Assembly (NCBI RefSeq): GCF_014643835.1
Contig: NZ_BMKD01000005.1
Span: 1 to 64,000 of the forward strand
DNA: 64,000 bases
Reading direction: 5' to 3'
From: Mucilaginibacter rubeus
Lineage (GTDB): Bacteria; Bacteroidota; Bacteroidia; Sphingobacteriales; Sphingobacteriaceae
Position 1 is the stretch's first letter; each line of letters opens with the position of its first letter. The position numbers and the translations under genes were made by a program. Below the pieces are notes generated by a model that was not told where the DNA came from, did not search any database, and was given only the letters and a program-made list of their open reading frames with translations. Shown here in pieces: positions 7,821 to 16,439 of this stretch.

Positions 7821-8923
7821 TTGACCTCCGTGTTAGTTGAACTTTCCGACAAACGGTAGGTTAGTTGGACCTTTCGCTCTCCCCCGTTAACCCCGAAACC
7901 AACCTCGGTACCCTCTATAAAGTAGGTACCAGCCCGGCCACCGTCATACCGGGCATCAAAAATGACTGCCTTCCAGCCGGGTTTGCAAAAGGGTTCGAGC
8001 AAGCCCGAAAGCGAACCTTCATAACCATCATATTTCAGTTGCTTAAGTCCGTTTTTCGCGAGGGAGGCCAGGCTGTCCGGGTGGCCGGTAAACGGGATAT
8101 TGCGTTCCTCTACTGCACCTCCCGGATCTCCAGCCTCATAAGTGGTGACAGCGCCGGTCCGGCTATGCTGTTTTATCCTGACCAGTACCTTGGTTTCCTT
8201 AGCTGATCTGATCTTCAGGTCTGGCTGATCGGAGGCACAATTATAGCCTATCTTATAAGTCACCTGTTCCAGGTTGGTCATGCTTTCAGTAATACCCCCG
8301 GTCACTGTTGTCCTGGTTTCCTCCGTGCCGGCATACAGAACGTTATCATCAAAATAAACCGTCAGGAACATTTGATCCTTCAGGGACTCCAGCACCTGGA
8401 GCCCGTTCCTGTTCGGTATCCGGTAATTGATCAGCGGCATGTCCGGTATGTCCGGGCTTAAAACGATATCTGTCCCTGCTATAACCTGCCCCAGAACCTC
8501 GCGTAGCGTGGTTTTCTTCCAGCTGGCCAGTATGTTCCTGTTGCGGAGCTGCCATGCATAGCCTTCCATTTCAATGCTGACCGGCGTGGTAATATTGACC
8601 CGTCTGACAAAGCCCCGGAACTCGTTCTGCAGCACACCGTTGTATCCAAGGTCGATGCTGACCGGGTCACCCTCCCTGAATAGTTTGGCTATATCGATAC
8701 TTTCAGCCCGACGGTTAGCGGCACTGCCCGGTTCTCCCAACCCCGCGAAACCAAGTGCGTCCCTGATGGCAGGGATCTCCCTGACGATCCGGACGGCACC
8801 GGGTATTTTGAGAACTGCGCTGTCGACGATCGTATGAATGTTCTTTTTGATCACCAGGTCGTTGACGCCACCGGCAAAGCTGTAATTGCCTATGTTGATA
8901 ATGCTGTTCAGTACAAAAGCCAT
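7817..8923 (-). CDS. gpD-like baseplate hub protein
   Basis: 368 residues, the size expected for gp27/gpD-type hubs (about 320-400). The beta-rich N-terminal half, the central segment WKKTTLREVLGQVIAGTDI and the later IPNRNGLQVLESLKDQ followed by LTVYFDDNVLYAG are typical of phage late-control D proteins. The hub trimer joins tube and spike. It overlaps the spike gene by 4 bases and abuts the upstream DUF6046-like gene. Confidence 0.75.
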   Translation of the reverse strand: MAFVLNSIINIGNYSFAGGVNDLVIKKNIHTIVDSAVLKIPGAVRIVREIPAIRDALGFAGLGEPGSAANRRAESIDIAKLFREGDPVSIDLGYNGVLQNEFRGFVRRVNITTPVSIEMEGYAWQLRNRNILASWKKTTLREVLGQVIAGTDIVLSPDIPDMPLINYRIPNRNGLQVLESLKDQMFLTVYFDDNVLYAGTEETRTTVTGGITESMTNLEQVTYKIGYNCASDQPDLKIRSAKETKVLVRIKQHSRTGAVTTYEAGDPGGAVEERNIPFTGHPDSLASLAKNGLKQLKYDGYEGSLSGLLEPFCKPGWKAVIFDARYDGGRAGTYFIEGTEVGFGVNGGERKVQLTYRLSESSTNTEVK

Positions 8924-9540
8924 TACTTTGAATTTGAATCGATCGTTAATTTTAAAATGCTGTCGCTTTTCATTTCCATTGCGAAGTCACGGACGCCTAT
9001 CACCCTTGGTTTTTCAGGAATGGACAGCTTGTAGATCAGCACGCGATCATCTGCGGAAAGAAAAAGGTCTGAATAAGCTGATTTCAACCGAACCTCCTCT
9101 TTGCTCTGAAACACATATTTGAGCGCCTGCAGCTCGTCACCGGGTAATTGTTCCTGATATCCGATCACGAAACCTTTGACCGAGATGCTCCAGTCCTTCA
9201 TGCTGATGATCTGCTTGGCCGTTCCTCCGGCCTCCGACATTTCTGTTTCCTTGATCATTTTTTCGCGTTCAAAGCCGATGACGGTATAGGGGAAAAAATA
9301 TTCAATCTGGCCGACCATAATGGTCAGCGGGCAGAATACCTCGCGCCCTATTGTATCTTCGCCGCTGTAATAGGAATTACCATAAGGGTTCGTCAGCATT
9401 GGCGCACGCGGGCTGAAATTATAGGAACGCTCTGCCGCTGCAGACGGCAACTCCGGGATCTGGGCAGGCTTATAGCCGTACAACTGCCTGAAAATGGCTG
9501 CGATGTCAAAGACAGTATCTGATTGGTTTATTGTTAACAT
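8923..9540 (-). CDS. DUF6046-like tail protein
   Basis: 205 residues. The pattern (EVFCPLTIMVGQ near the middle, a KDWSISVKGFVIG strand, PGDELQALKYVFQS, then a C-terminal KSDSILKLTI) matches what I recall of DUF6046, a family confined largely to Bacteroidota contractile tails; the assignment is from memory. Position between tape measure and hub corresponds to the tube-initiator or gp53-like site. Shares a single base with each neighbour. Confidence 0.6.
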   Translation of the reverse strand: MLTINQSDTVFDIAAIFRQLYGYKPAQIPELPSAAAERSYNFSPRAPMLTNPYGNSYYSGEDTIGREVFCPLTIMVGQIEYFFPYTVIGFEREKMIKETEMSEAGGTAKQIISMKDWSISVKGFVIGYQEQLPGDELQALKYVFQSKEEVRLKSAYSDLFLSADDRVLIYKLSIPEKPRVIGVRDFAMEMKSDSILKLTIDSNSK

Positions 9541-11357
9541 TAGTTGGGGTTTACTGCGGCATTACCGCTGTTAATTACCTGGTTAAACATTTCGATGAAT
9601 ATGGCCCGGATCTCGGCTGCGCCTTCCGTAACGCTGGCAGCATGCAGGCTGATCTGATCCACGCCAAGCTTGGCGATATTGATGACCTGGTTCCGTTGCC
9701 CGCCGCCGCCGATTCCCTTGGCAGTCTCGCCGACCGTTGCAGGAACAGTTCCTGCCGATCCTAACGCAGCGTGCGTTGTTACTCCTGTGGGTATCCACTT
9801 TTCGGACGGGGAACTGCCGTTTTCGTTTTTACGTTTATTCCATTTAATACCTATCCCGTTCCAACCGGCCTTTACAGATTGCAAATGCCCGGCGAACTCC
9901 CTGCTGTTTTCGGCCAACTGGGCTGCACGTTTCCTGTTCAGCGCACTGATCTCTTTGTCTGCATCTGTACTGATGTGAGCGGTGAGTACACTTTTTGCGC
10001 CCGAAAAGTCTCGCTTTAGAGCCAGGTCAATAGCCCGGGCGGTGTTGCTGATCAGCTGGCCGATATACTGGAAGATACTTTTGGCTTTAAGATAGAGAAA
10101 ATCGAATGTATAAACCCATTCCTGGAATGATTCTCTAAAAAGCACCTTGGCTAAACCAAAACCGCTTTTGATGATCTGCCAGATAGATGTAAATGTTTTC
10201 CCTACACCTTCCAGATTGCTGATTAGCCATACGAGCCCGCCTACCAGTACTCCCACGAGCACGATAGGCCAAAGCATCAATCCATCGAGTATGGCCTGCC
10301 ATATTACCGCGCGCTGTGTCCAGGCAGAATATAAGCCCCAGGCAATTGCCATCGCTCCGATCCCGGCTGCGATCTCATACATAAGCGGCTTGTTGCCTGC
10401 AAAGCGGCTGAGCAGATCAGCAGCAAAGCCAAGGGCGGGCAGCAACGCCATTCCAATGGAAACACCCAACGACTGAATTGTTTCCCGGAGCGCCGCTATT
10501 TTACCTGCCGGGCTTTCTCCCATACGCTGCATTCCATTATGAAATGTACCCATCGGGCCCGTAGCGTATTGCAGCGTTTCTGCAAGTGCCTGGAAGCTGA
10601 TCTTGCCTTTATCTACATCTTCCCTGAGTTCGGCGGTAGTCCGGCCCGTTTTCCGGCTCATCTCAAGCAGCGGATTAAAACCGGCGTCGATAAATTTAGG
10701 GAGGTCGCCGGCAGCCAGTTTACCGGTACTCGCCGTTTCAGCGAACACATCGGTAAGCGCTTTCATTCGCCCTGAATCGCCCAGGGCCACATCGCCGAGC
10801 ATTTTTAGCCCCGGTATAATATTCTCAGGTACTATTCCGGAAGCCAGCAGCTTCCTGCCGTCTTTAAATACATCATCACCCATCCCGTTGCGGTCCGCGA
10901 ATGTATTGAGGTCGTTCTTTAGCTTACCTCCCTTTTTACCGCCCATGATTTCTATAGCATCGCCTTCTCTATCTCTGGACATTCCCTTTTCAATGAGGTC
11001 TGTCCCCAGTTCGAACATCTTGCCGATGCCTTTATCGAGCCAGTCCTTTACCTTGCTCTCCTTTTTATCTTTTTTGCCGCCTTCCGCTTTATCTTCTGTT
11101 TTGGAGAGATTGATACACTGGGCTTCCAGCGCGGCGAGTTGCCGGCTTGCCTTCCTGATCTCACTGGTGTCGATCGAGATTTGGCGGCTCCGGGTCAAAC
11201 CCTGGATCTGCGAATCCAGTCGCCGTACCTGAGCACTGACGCGGCTGATTCTGGAACTGATGTTATTGAATACCGAGTTCGCGTTGTTGGTCAATGATCG
11301 CATCGGGCCGGAAGCAATATCACGTATCTGGACAGTAAATTCGACAATGTTAGCCAT
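9540..11357 (-). CDS. tail tape-measure protein
   Basis: 605 residues from the ATG at 11357, chosen because it overlaps the end of the chaperone frameshift product and because residues upstream look non-coding. Seen: N-terminal coiled-coil region (about 25-90), a Lys-rich linker, a large helical middle, two hydrophobic segments (about 326-346 and 361-379) and a Gly-rich C-terminus. This is the standard tape-measure layout. At about 1.5 angstrom per residue the length predicts a tail near 90 nm, if the whole protein is stretched (inference). It is one of the longest genes in the cluster. Confidence 0.85.
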   Translation of the reverse strand: MANIVEFTVQIRDIASGPMRSLTNNANSVFNNISSRISRVSAQVRRLDSQIQGLTRSRQISIDTSEIRKASRQLAALEAQCINLSKTEDKAEGGKKDKKESKVKDWLDKGIGKMFELGTDLIEKGMSRDREGDAIEIMGGKKGGKLKNDLNTFADRNGMGDDVFKDGRKLLASGIVPENIIPGLKMLGDVALGDSGRMKALTDVFAETASTGKLAAGDLPKFIDAGFNPLLEMSRKTGRTTAELREDVDKGKISFQALAETLQYATGPMGTFHNGMQRMGESPAGKIAALRETIQSLGVSIGMALLPALGFAADLLSRFAGNKPLMYEIAAGIGAMAIAWGLYSAWTQRAVIWQAILDGLMLWPIVLVGVLVGGLVWLISNLEGVGKTFTSIWQIIKSGFGLAKVLFRESFQEWVYTFDFLYLKAKSIFQYIGQLISNTARAIDLALKRDFSGAKSVLTAHISTDADKEISALNRKRAAQLAENSREFAGHLQSVKAGWNGIGIKWNKRKNENGSSPSEKWIPTGVTTHAALGSAGTVPATVGETAKGIGGGGQRNQVINIAKLGVDQISLHAASVTEGAAEIRAIFIEMFNQVINSGNAAVNPN

Positions 11358-11900
11358 ATTGTTTAGCTTCTTCTTTTCGTAATTGTTCAATTTGTTTATA
11401 AACTTCCGCCCAACGCTCATCGGATAATGTTGAGGGATCATAGGTGGTGTAGTAGGCTATCGTGGTATCAATGAATCCGAGATAGTTGCTACTAACATCG
11501 CCACGGGCGGCCTCTATAATTTTTTTAGCTCCGATGACTTGATGTCCAGTACGCTCTGAACGGTTGGCATAATGCTGTAAAAAACCTCATCTTCGGTTTT
11601 GATCTCCTCGTCGCCGCCCAGCCACAGGGTATCCAACACGATCTCCGTGTAGGTAACCGGGTCGGTCTGCTTAGAGGTCAGTTCGCGCATCTCGTCCCTG
11701 GTCGGCTTGCGCATATAACCTTTATAGCGAACAACAGGCACCCTGAGGGGTACTTTGCTGTCTTCACTGTGAATGGTTTCAAATTCGCCGCTATGAACTA
11801 CGAGTTCAAAAACGCCGCCGGGATAATCTTTTTTCCAGGCAGCAAGCAATTCCGGCGTAACATTCCCGGCATTGCGGGGCATTATATCTCTTGTTTTCAC
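11350..11900 (-). CDS. tail-assembly chaperone, -1 frameshift (GT-type) product
   Basis: Predicted fusion made when ribosomes slip back one base at the A AAA AAA heptamer (11526-11520). The zero frame gives 127 residues up to the slip; the -1 frame then stays open for 56 codons, ending in REKEEAKQYG-like charged text (LRKEEAKQYG) at 11350, overlapping the tape-measure ATG at 11357. Long-tailed phages (lambda G/GT, P2 E/E+E') use exactly this arrangement: the fusion carries the tape-measure protein to the growing tail. Total 183 residues. Confidence 0.75.
11514..11900 (-). CDS. tail-assembly chaperone, zero-frame (G-type) product
   Basis: 128 residues ending at a TAG two codons after the slippery run. 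The order tube gene, this gene, frameshift extension, tape measure is the P2 FII-E-E'-T order. Sequence: PGGVFELVVHSGEF in the N-terminal part, then RKPTRDEMRELTSKQTDP and EIVLDTLWLGGDEEI, which look like the folded core of tail chaperones. Not a structural component of the finished particle in the known systems. Confidence 0.75.
   Translation of the reverse strand: MKTRDIMPRNAGNVTPELLAAWKKDYPGGVFELVVHSGEFETIHSEDSKVPLRVPVVRYKGYMRKPTRDEMRELTSKQTDPVTYTEIVLDTLWLGGDEEIKTEDEVFYSIMPTVQSVLDIKSSELKKL
11520..11526 (-). other. slippery heptamer A AAA AAA for -1 frameshifting
   Basis: Read on the minus strand the codons are CTA AAA AAA TTA TAG. The seven A's are in the X XXY YYZ register and lie directly before the zero-frame stop. 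Slipping by -1 opens a 56-codon coding extension that ends inside the next gene's start. Confidence 0.75.
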
Positions 11901-11937
11901 GATCCGATTTTTTTAATTTATTTTATTAAAAATACTG

Positions 11938-12372
11938 TTATTCAGACTTTAAGCTCAGCGCAATGAACGGGCAGTCGATCTCCATCATCTTGGCGCCCTG
12001 TTCCATGCCTTTCTCCCATTCCGTAAATTTGATGCCGGAAATGATGTCTGTCTGCTTATCGCGGCCGAAGGCTTCTTTATAATGGAAAGTCGCAACGATC
12101 GCCTGGTAAGGCACTTCGCTGAAATCAGCATAACCCGCGGTTCTGGCCGCTTTATTCAGGCGATCAAGCTCTGATTTCAACAATTTGATGCTGCCCTCGA
12201 TCTTTTTATTGCCGCTCTGGATACCGACCGGCTGGTCGCCTGCCGCGTACAGGTGCTCGCTTTCGGTAGATTTTTTGTATTTAAAGCCACGGAGGCCACG
12301 GATCGTTACACCAAGAAAACTGAGGTCCGCGTGTTTCCATTCCAGTTCCTGACTGTTTACATAATTTGCCAT
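11938..12372 (-). CDS. tail tube protein
   Basis: 144 residues. The start MANYVNSQELEWKHADLSFLG, the GLRGFKYKKS segment, AAGDQPVGIQSGNKKIEGSI and the C-terminal IDCPFIALSLKSE fit small contractile-tail tube subunits of Bacteroidota. The tube is the hollow shaft driven through the target envelope when the sheath contracts. It follows the sheath gene by 2 bases, the universal sheath-tube order. Confidence 0.8.
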   Translation of the reverse strand: MANYVNSQELEWKHADLSFLGVTIRGLRGFKYKKSTESEHLYAAGDQPVGIQSGNKKIEGSIKLLKSELDRLNKAARTAGYADFSEVPYQAIVATFHYKEAFGRDKQTDIISGIKFTEWEKGMEQGAKMMEIDCPFIALSLKSE

Positions 12373-12374
12373 CT

Positions 12375-13571
12375 TTAATTGTTGTTTTGCGGGTTATTGA
12401 AACCCAGTTTGATATTGATTAATTTGCTGTATCCTTTACGGCGGATGCCTATTTCAACCTGCAGGGTAGAGGTTTGCGTGATCTGCTGGGTGTCATCGAT
12501 ATAAACAACCGGGTCGCTGCTCATGCTCTCCGCCATATTCAGGTTAAGTGCATTTACCATAGAAGCCTCGAGTGCCTTCAGCACAACCGGTTCAATCCGG
12601 CCGTTGTCATCAAGATCGATGTCATCATTGATCTCATTAACATAAGTCTGGTAGGCAACGATCGCCGCCTTGTCGATCACACGGCCAAAAGTAAGGCTGT
12701 TGTAGTCATCTGTTTCAGGACTGGCCATCGGGTCGTTGCTGATAAACAAACCGCCCTTCTGATCATACTTTTTGACCGTGATATATCCTGCATCGATCAG
12801 CTGGTCAAGCTGCCTGAAATAAGCCTGGTCGGGATTGTCCAGGTCAGGCAATATACTTTGCGTTCCGATGAAATAGTTACTAATCGGCAGGTCCCCGTCT
12901 TTTACCCTGCCGATATTGACATGCGGTGCGGTAGCGGCGATTCTGCCAAGCACAAGGCCCAGAGACGTAACGCCGTTGGCTGCGGTTCCGCCGATCACCA
13001 GGCCTACGTTATTGGCAGTTAGTTCATTTGGATTGTCAATCGTGCTGCTTGTCACATCGTTAACGCGGGCTGCAAGCAGGATACGCAACGGTTTGTGTGC
13101 GGCAAACATTGCCAGGGCGAAAGCTTTCGCGTTCGGAACCGCGGCAATCACGTCGCTGTCGATAAACTTGGATACAGTGGGCGTATATCCGGTAACCGGG
13201 GTGCGTGCAACGGCGGCTACACGGATGTCTCCGCCGCCGAAATCGATCAGTTTTTTCAGACCGGTTGCTACGGTAACATCGCAAAGCGTCGTTAAGCTTG
13301 TCGCCGCGGCAGCGAGCATCAGGTATACCGGGCATCCCTGTGTACCGTCAATACTGTAGAATTCACGGACGAACTGGTAGGCCTCCGGTTCGGCCTCTTC
13401 GGTTATGCCCCTGGATTCGGCGTCTGCTAAGCTTACAAGCTTAACCGGGGTAAGCAGCGGTAGTGTTCCAGTTCCGGAACCGGTAAGCAAAACGCCTGTT
13501 ATATTGTCGTTGGTTGCGGTAGAACCGCCTAACTGGCCCTTGGCCAGTTGCACATTTACTGCAGGAATCAT
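12375..13571 (-). CDS. contractile tail sheath protein (DUF2586-like)
   Basis: 398 residues, full family length. Features recalled for the DUF2586 sheath family are visible: N-terminal MIPAVNVQLAKGQLG, the ESRGITEEAEPEAYQFVREF block (about 53-72), GCPVYLML, a middle Rossmann-like hydrophobic region, and a C-terminal Q-T-STLQVEIGIRRKGYSKLI strand that would form the inter-subunit handshake. Presence of a sheath defines the particle as contractile (myovirus or R-type), not siphovirus-like. Confidence 0.85.
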   Translation of the reverse strand: MIPAVNVQLAKGQLGGSTATNDNITGVLLTGSGTGTLPLLTPVKLVSLADAESRGITEEAEPEAYQFVREFYSIDGTQGCPVYLMLAAAATSLTTLCDVTVATGLKKLIDFGGGDIRVAAVARTPVTGYTPTVSKFIDSDVIAAVPNAKAFALAMFAAHKPLRILLAARVNDVTSSTIDNPNELTANNVGLVIGGTAANGVTSLGLVLGRIAATAPHVNIGRVKDGDLPISNYFIGTQSILPDLDNPDQAYFRQLDQLIDAGYITVKKYDQKGGLFISNDPMASPETDDYNSLTFGRVIDKAAIVAYQTYVNEINDDIDLDDNGRIEPVVLKALEASMVNALNLNMAESMSSDPVVYIDDTQQITQTSTLQVEIGIRRKGYSKLINIKLGFNNPQNNN

Positions 13572-13945
13572 TAGTTTTTATCTCCTTTAATTGATTGGGT
13601 TGCCTTTTCTATCAGGCTGTTTTGAAATGGTATTCTCTCATCGTCCACGGTGGCAAAAGCCTCCGCTAAAGTGTTCTTCGTTGTGCCGGCAGCTGCTTTC
13701 GCCTGGTCTTTTCCTAAAGCTTCCCCGAATAGTGTCTCTCCGCGGGTAACTTCAATAAAATCCGCGCAGGCAAGCTTTTGCGAATGACTACCGGCGGGGC
13801 TTTCAGAGAAAAAGGCCAGTCCGCCTGAGGTCACAAAGACGCTTTCCTGTTCAGGGCGGGTCGCAAACAGTACTTCGAGCGAAGCTTGCGTGACCCCGGC
13901 ATCACTGAGGGCCTTGATGAACGCTTGGTTCTTTTCGATTTTCAT
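13571..13945 (-). CDS. unknown tail-operon protein
   Basis: 124 residues from the ATG at 13945, preferred because the longer frame would run back into the upstream gene. No domain recognised. The acidic C-terminus and SGGLAFFSESPAG in the middle give no functional clue. It touches the sheath start (1 base) and so is part of the same operon. Possibly a capping, chaperone or tail-length factor. Confidence 0.6.
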   Translation of the reverse strand: MKIEKNQAFIKALSDAGVTQASLEVLFATRPEQESVFVTSGGLAFFSESPAGSHSQKLACADFIEVTRGETLFGEALGKDQAKAAAGTTKNTLAEAFATVDDERIPFQNSLIEKATQSIKGDKN

Positions 13946-13955
13946 TTTATATGGT

Positions 13956-14435
13956 TTATTGTTTATTGAATATTTGCTTAAAATAGATTTCAAGTATACT
14001 CACCGCCTCGCTCCAGCTTAAACGGCCTTCGCCAACGACCGTCATCAGCCTGGCGGCCAGCGCATGGTACAGATGGTCCTTATCCGCATCAGCGGCGGAT
14101 TTTATTTTATCAAGCGGTCCGCTGAGCAGATCACCATGACCGGCTGGCTGGTTACCGGCCGAAAAAGTGAGCCCCGATAATATGCCTGGCAATGCTTCTT
14201 CAATCATCTTCCTCATACGCTCATCGGCGGGGCCGGCGAGCAGCGAGGCCCGTCCGGCTGTCAGGTCACCGTTCAGGGCCTTCTTGATATTATTCACCAC
14301 GGTGATACAGTAATCGATTTGCTGGTTACTGATCGCTATGCCTTCGGGCAGGCGTACCCTGAGCGCCGTGAGCCCGGTCAGTTTTTGCAAAAGGCCTGCA
14401 AAAAGACCGCCTATAACTCTTAAAATATTGTTCAT
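13956..14435 (-). CDS. unknown tail-operon protein with helical C-terminus
   Basis: 159 residues. A hydrophobic N-terminal helix (MNNILRVIGGLFAGLLQKL) is followed by a soluble helical domain. The hydrophobic start next to holin and lysozyme genes makes a third lysis protein possible, but nothing diagnostic is seen. It begins 4 bases after the lysozyme stop. Confidence 0.55.
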   Translation of the reverse strand: MNNILRVIGGLFAGLLQKLTGLTALRVRLPEGIAISNQQIDYCITVVNNIKKALNGDLTAGRASLLAGPADERMRKMIEEALPGILSGLTFSAGNQPAGHGDLLSGPLDKIKSAADADKDHLYHALAARLMTVVGEGRLSWSEAVSILEIYFKQIFNKQ

Positions 14436-14439
14436 TTAT

Positions 14440-14916
14440 TCAGGCAGGGGTGTTAAACAGTTTCGTTTCTTTTTCACGTCTTTTAACCAGCGCTTCGCTG
14501 ACTTTTTTCTTTCCCGTTCCGGGATCGGTTACCTTGTTCCAGACCAGGAACTGCGCCGCGGCACCAGTATAATCTTCCTTGTTCAGCTTTTTGAGCAGGG
14601 TACTTGAGGGCAGGCTGCCGGTATTGTAATGAAAGCTGACCAGCGCGTCGTACTGATTCTGGTTGACGGGCACACTCACCACCCTGTTAACCGTCCGCTC
14701 AAAGTCTTTTAAAACCGCTGAAAGCAGATCCGCAGCGCATTCCTTGTTGGGCAGCCGGTCCGCCGGTTGTATCCCCTTGCCGTTTGCATAGTAAGTACAC
14801 CCATAACCTATCGTCCATTTACCCGCCTCGTCCTGATACGCGGTTAATTTCAGCCCCTCGAACGACTTTATTATATTTAATCCGCGTTCACTGAGCGTGT
14901 GTTTATTTATCGCCAT
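14440..14916 (-). CDS. GH24 endolysin (T4/P22-type lysozyme)
   Basis: 158 residues, the normal family size. The E-D-T catalytic signature is visible: Glu in IKSFEGLKLTAYQDEAG (about residue 20) and Thr in KWTIGYGCTYY (about 35). Later VNQNQYDALVSFHYNTG matches the second half of the family. It cleaves the MurNAc-GlcNAc bond of peptidoglycan. No signal peptide, so release needs the holin encoded just upstream (10-base overlap). In a headless cluster a lysozyme-holin pair implies release of particles by cell lysis. Confidence 0.9.
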   Translation of the reverse strand: MAINKHTLSERGLNIIKSFEGLKLTAYQDEAGKWTIGYGCTYYANGKGIQPADRLPNKECAADLLSAVLKDFERTVNRVVSVPVNQNQYDALVSFHYNTGSLPSSTLLKKLNKEDYTGAAAQFLVWNKVTDPGTGKKKVSEALVKRREKETKLFNTPA

Positions 14917-15482
14917 AATGATGTTATTTTAGTTTTGATTGATTCGATCCAGGCTGACTTTTCCTTGCCTTCAATTACTGCCAGGTTTTCCAGTATGGAA
15001 ACCATGTTTTCCTGCGCGATATGGATGATCAGGAAGTTCTGCAGCCAGTCAAAGCATTCCGCCATGACCGCCTCCCCCTTAGCCGCGTAATTCTGCGACC
15101 AGTGGTACGGGACCGCGATGAGCACCAGGTATATAAAAACCTTGAATGAAAACCGGGAGAGGCGAAAACTGCTGAAACGTTCCTTTTTTATTCTGGATGC
15201 TGCTATACCGCTCAACAACTCTACCACAAAGGCCATCAGCATCATGATCAGGGCAGCTGTCTGGATACCGAGCGCCAGCGGGATATCCGGAACGAGTGAG
15301 GCCAGCCCCGAAAGACCGGGGAACGTCAGGCTCACCACGAGCAGCGGTCTTGTCAGGCTGTACTTACAGGAGGGAGCAATGCTTTGAAAAAGGGTCCGCA
15401 GGTCCTCGTAGTCAAAAGTTACGAGCATCCTCGTTAGCAGAGAACTTATCATGGTACATATTTTTATTATATAGATCTTCAT
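14907..15482 (-). CDS. phage holin (Phage_holin_4/TcdE-like)
   Basis: About 191 residues from the ATG at 15482 (an alternative ATG lies at 15452). Hydrophobic segments: VVSLTFPGLSGLASLVP, ALGIQTAALIMMLMAFVV and VFIYLVLIAVPY, with ELLSGIAASRIKKERFSS between the second and third, the hallmark of this holin family. The holin permeabilises the inner membrane to let the lysozyme reach the wall. First recognisable gene of the long minus-strand tail operon. Confidence 0.8.
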   Translation of the reverse strand: MKIYIIKICTMISSLLTRMLVTFDYEDLRTLFQSIAPSCKYSLTRPLLVVSLTFPGLSGLASLVPDIPLALGIQTAALIMMLMAFVVELLSGIAASRIKKERFSSFRLSRFSFKVFIYLVLIAVPYHWSQNYAAKGEAVMAECFDWLQNFLIIHIAQENMVSILENLAVIEGKEKSAWIESIKTKITSLWR

Positions 15483-15545
15483 TTTTCTTTTTTTTAACCG
15501 CGCCGCCCCTGACCGTATCGGGGGACTATTAAGGCGCGGGTACAC

Positions 15546-15689
15546 TTACGACCGGTAGGCATTTCCTGCCCCTGCGGCGGGCGGCCCTTTGATAAAGCAG
15601 CTGGTGCTTTTCCCTGTTTCCGGGATTCCCAAGCCGTCGCTACAGGTTGTCATTTTTCTTTTTTCCGCTACTTTTCCAAGCGGCTTCAT
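15546..15689 (-). CDS. possible 47-residue small protein ahead of the lysis genes
   Basis: An ATG at 15689 opens 47 codons. The product is basic and Gly/Ser/Cys-rich with DGLGIPETGKSTS in the middle. A -7-like box TACGTTTG lies just upstream (15692-15699), though without a clear -33 TTG. This would be the first frame of the lysis-tail transcript. No family recognised; it could be only the untranslated leader. Confidence 0.25.
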   Translation of the reverse strand: MKPLGKVAEKRKMTTCSDGLGIPETGKSTSCFIKGPPAAGAGNAYRS

Positions 15690-15699
15690 GACAAACGTA

Positions 15700-16439
15700 C
15701 GGCGCTATTTCGGAGATAAAAAACCGTGTTTATGATTGATTGACAGCGTTTTTGGCAATGATAAAAGTTGCGTTAATCATTCGTTTTTTTATTCATTTCA
15801 ATAGAAAAAGCACCATGCTCAAAATGAAGCAATTACTAATATTTTTAGCAATCAAAACTCGCAGATTTCAATATCAGGGAGGCGCCCCTCCGGCATCCGG
15901 TTAATAATGAGACAACCCGGATTCCAGCACCCCTACCGGGATTATGCAGGTATAGCATTTGTCCGGAAGCTGCATTTGTCGGAATAACCGATAATCAAAG
16001 TGCCTGGGAACAGCAGGGCTCCGCTGCTTATTTTATAGCGTATTAAAACTGTTAATAAGACCGGCCGAAACTGACGGTGAAAACGCGGGCCTGCCGCCGG
16101 GCGCGTCGGAATGAATGCACTTGTAACTATTTCGCCGCTTTGTTTTTTGCAGAACTGCGCAGGACGCTTTTTCGGTTGCTGCAGATATTACACAGTATAC
16201 AGATGCAGACAGCACCTACAGACAGCTCCCCATTGTCTGCCTTTTTTCAGGATGATAGCTATCGTTTCAGCCAATGATGCACAGCGCATTAATCATCAGA
16301 ATATGCGATTGGCGGGAAAGCGGTAAAACAGACATCTTTGAATACCAAGAGCCCGGCATTACCGATAAAATACTGCTAAGGATTTTTTTCCAGCGTTATG
16401 GGTTACTGGCTAACAGTATATTAACAAAAAAATAAATAA
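15700..16439. other. 740-base intergenic gap between lysis genes and tail-terminator-like gene
   Basis: No convincing gene on either strand; the frames present have atypical codon use. The gap separates the leftward lysis/tail operon from the rightward gene at 16440, so both promoters should lie here. I could not identify an activator site or a copy of the TTAGAC-N4-GTCTAA repressor operator. Confidence 0.5.

Noticed and set aside
10603-11232. 209-codon plus-strand frame opposite the tape-measure gene
   Set aside because: Shadow of a GC-rich helical gene on the other strand; Ser/Pro-rich text without family features.
2106-15545. Extracellular contractile injection system (eCIS) or type VI secretion
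   Set aside because: No AAA+ ATPase, no membrane complex, no toxin cargo genes; instead holin, lysozyme and a phage repressor, as in tailocins or prophages.
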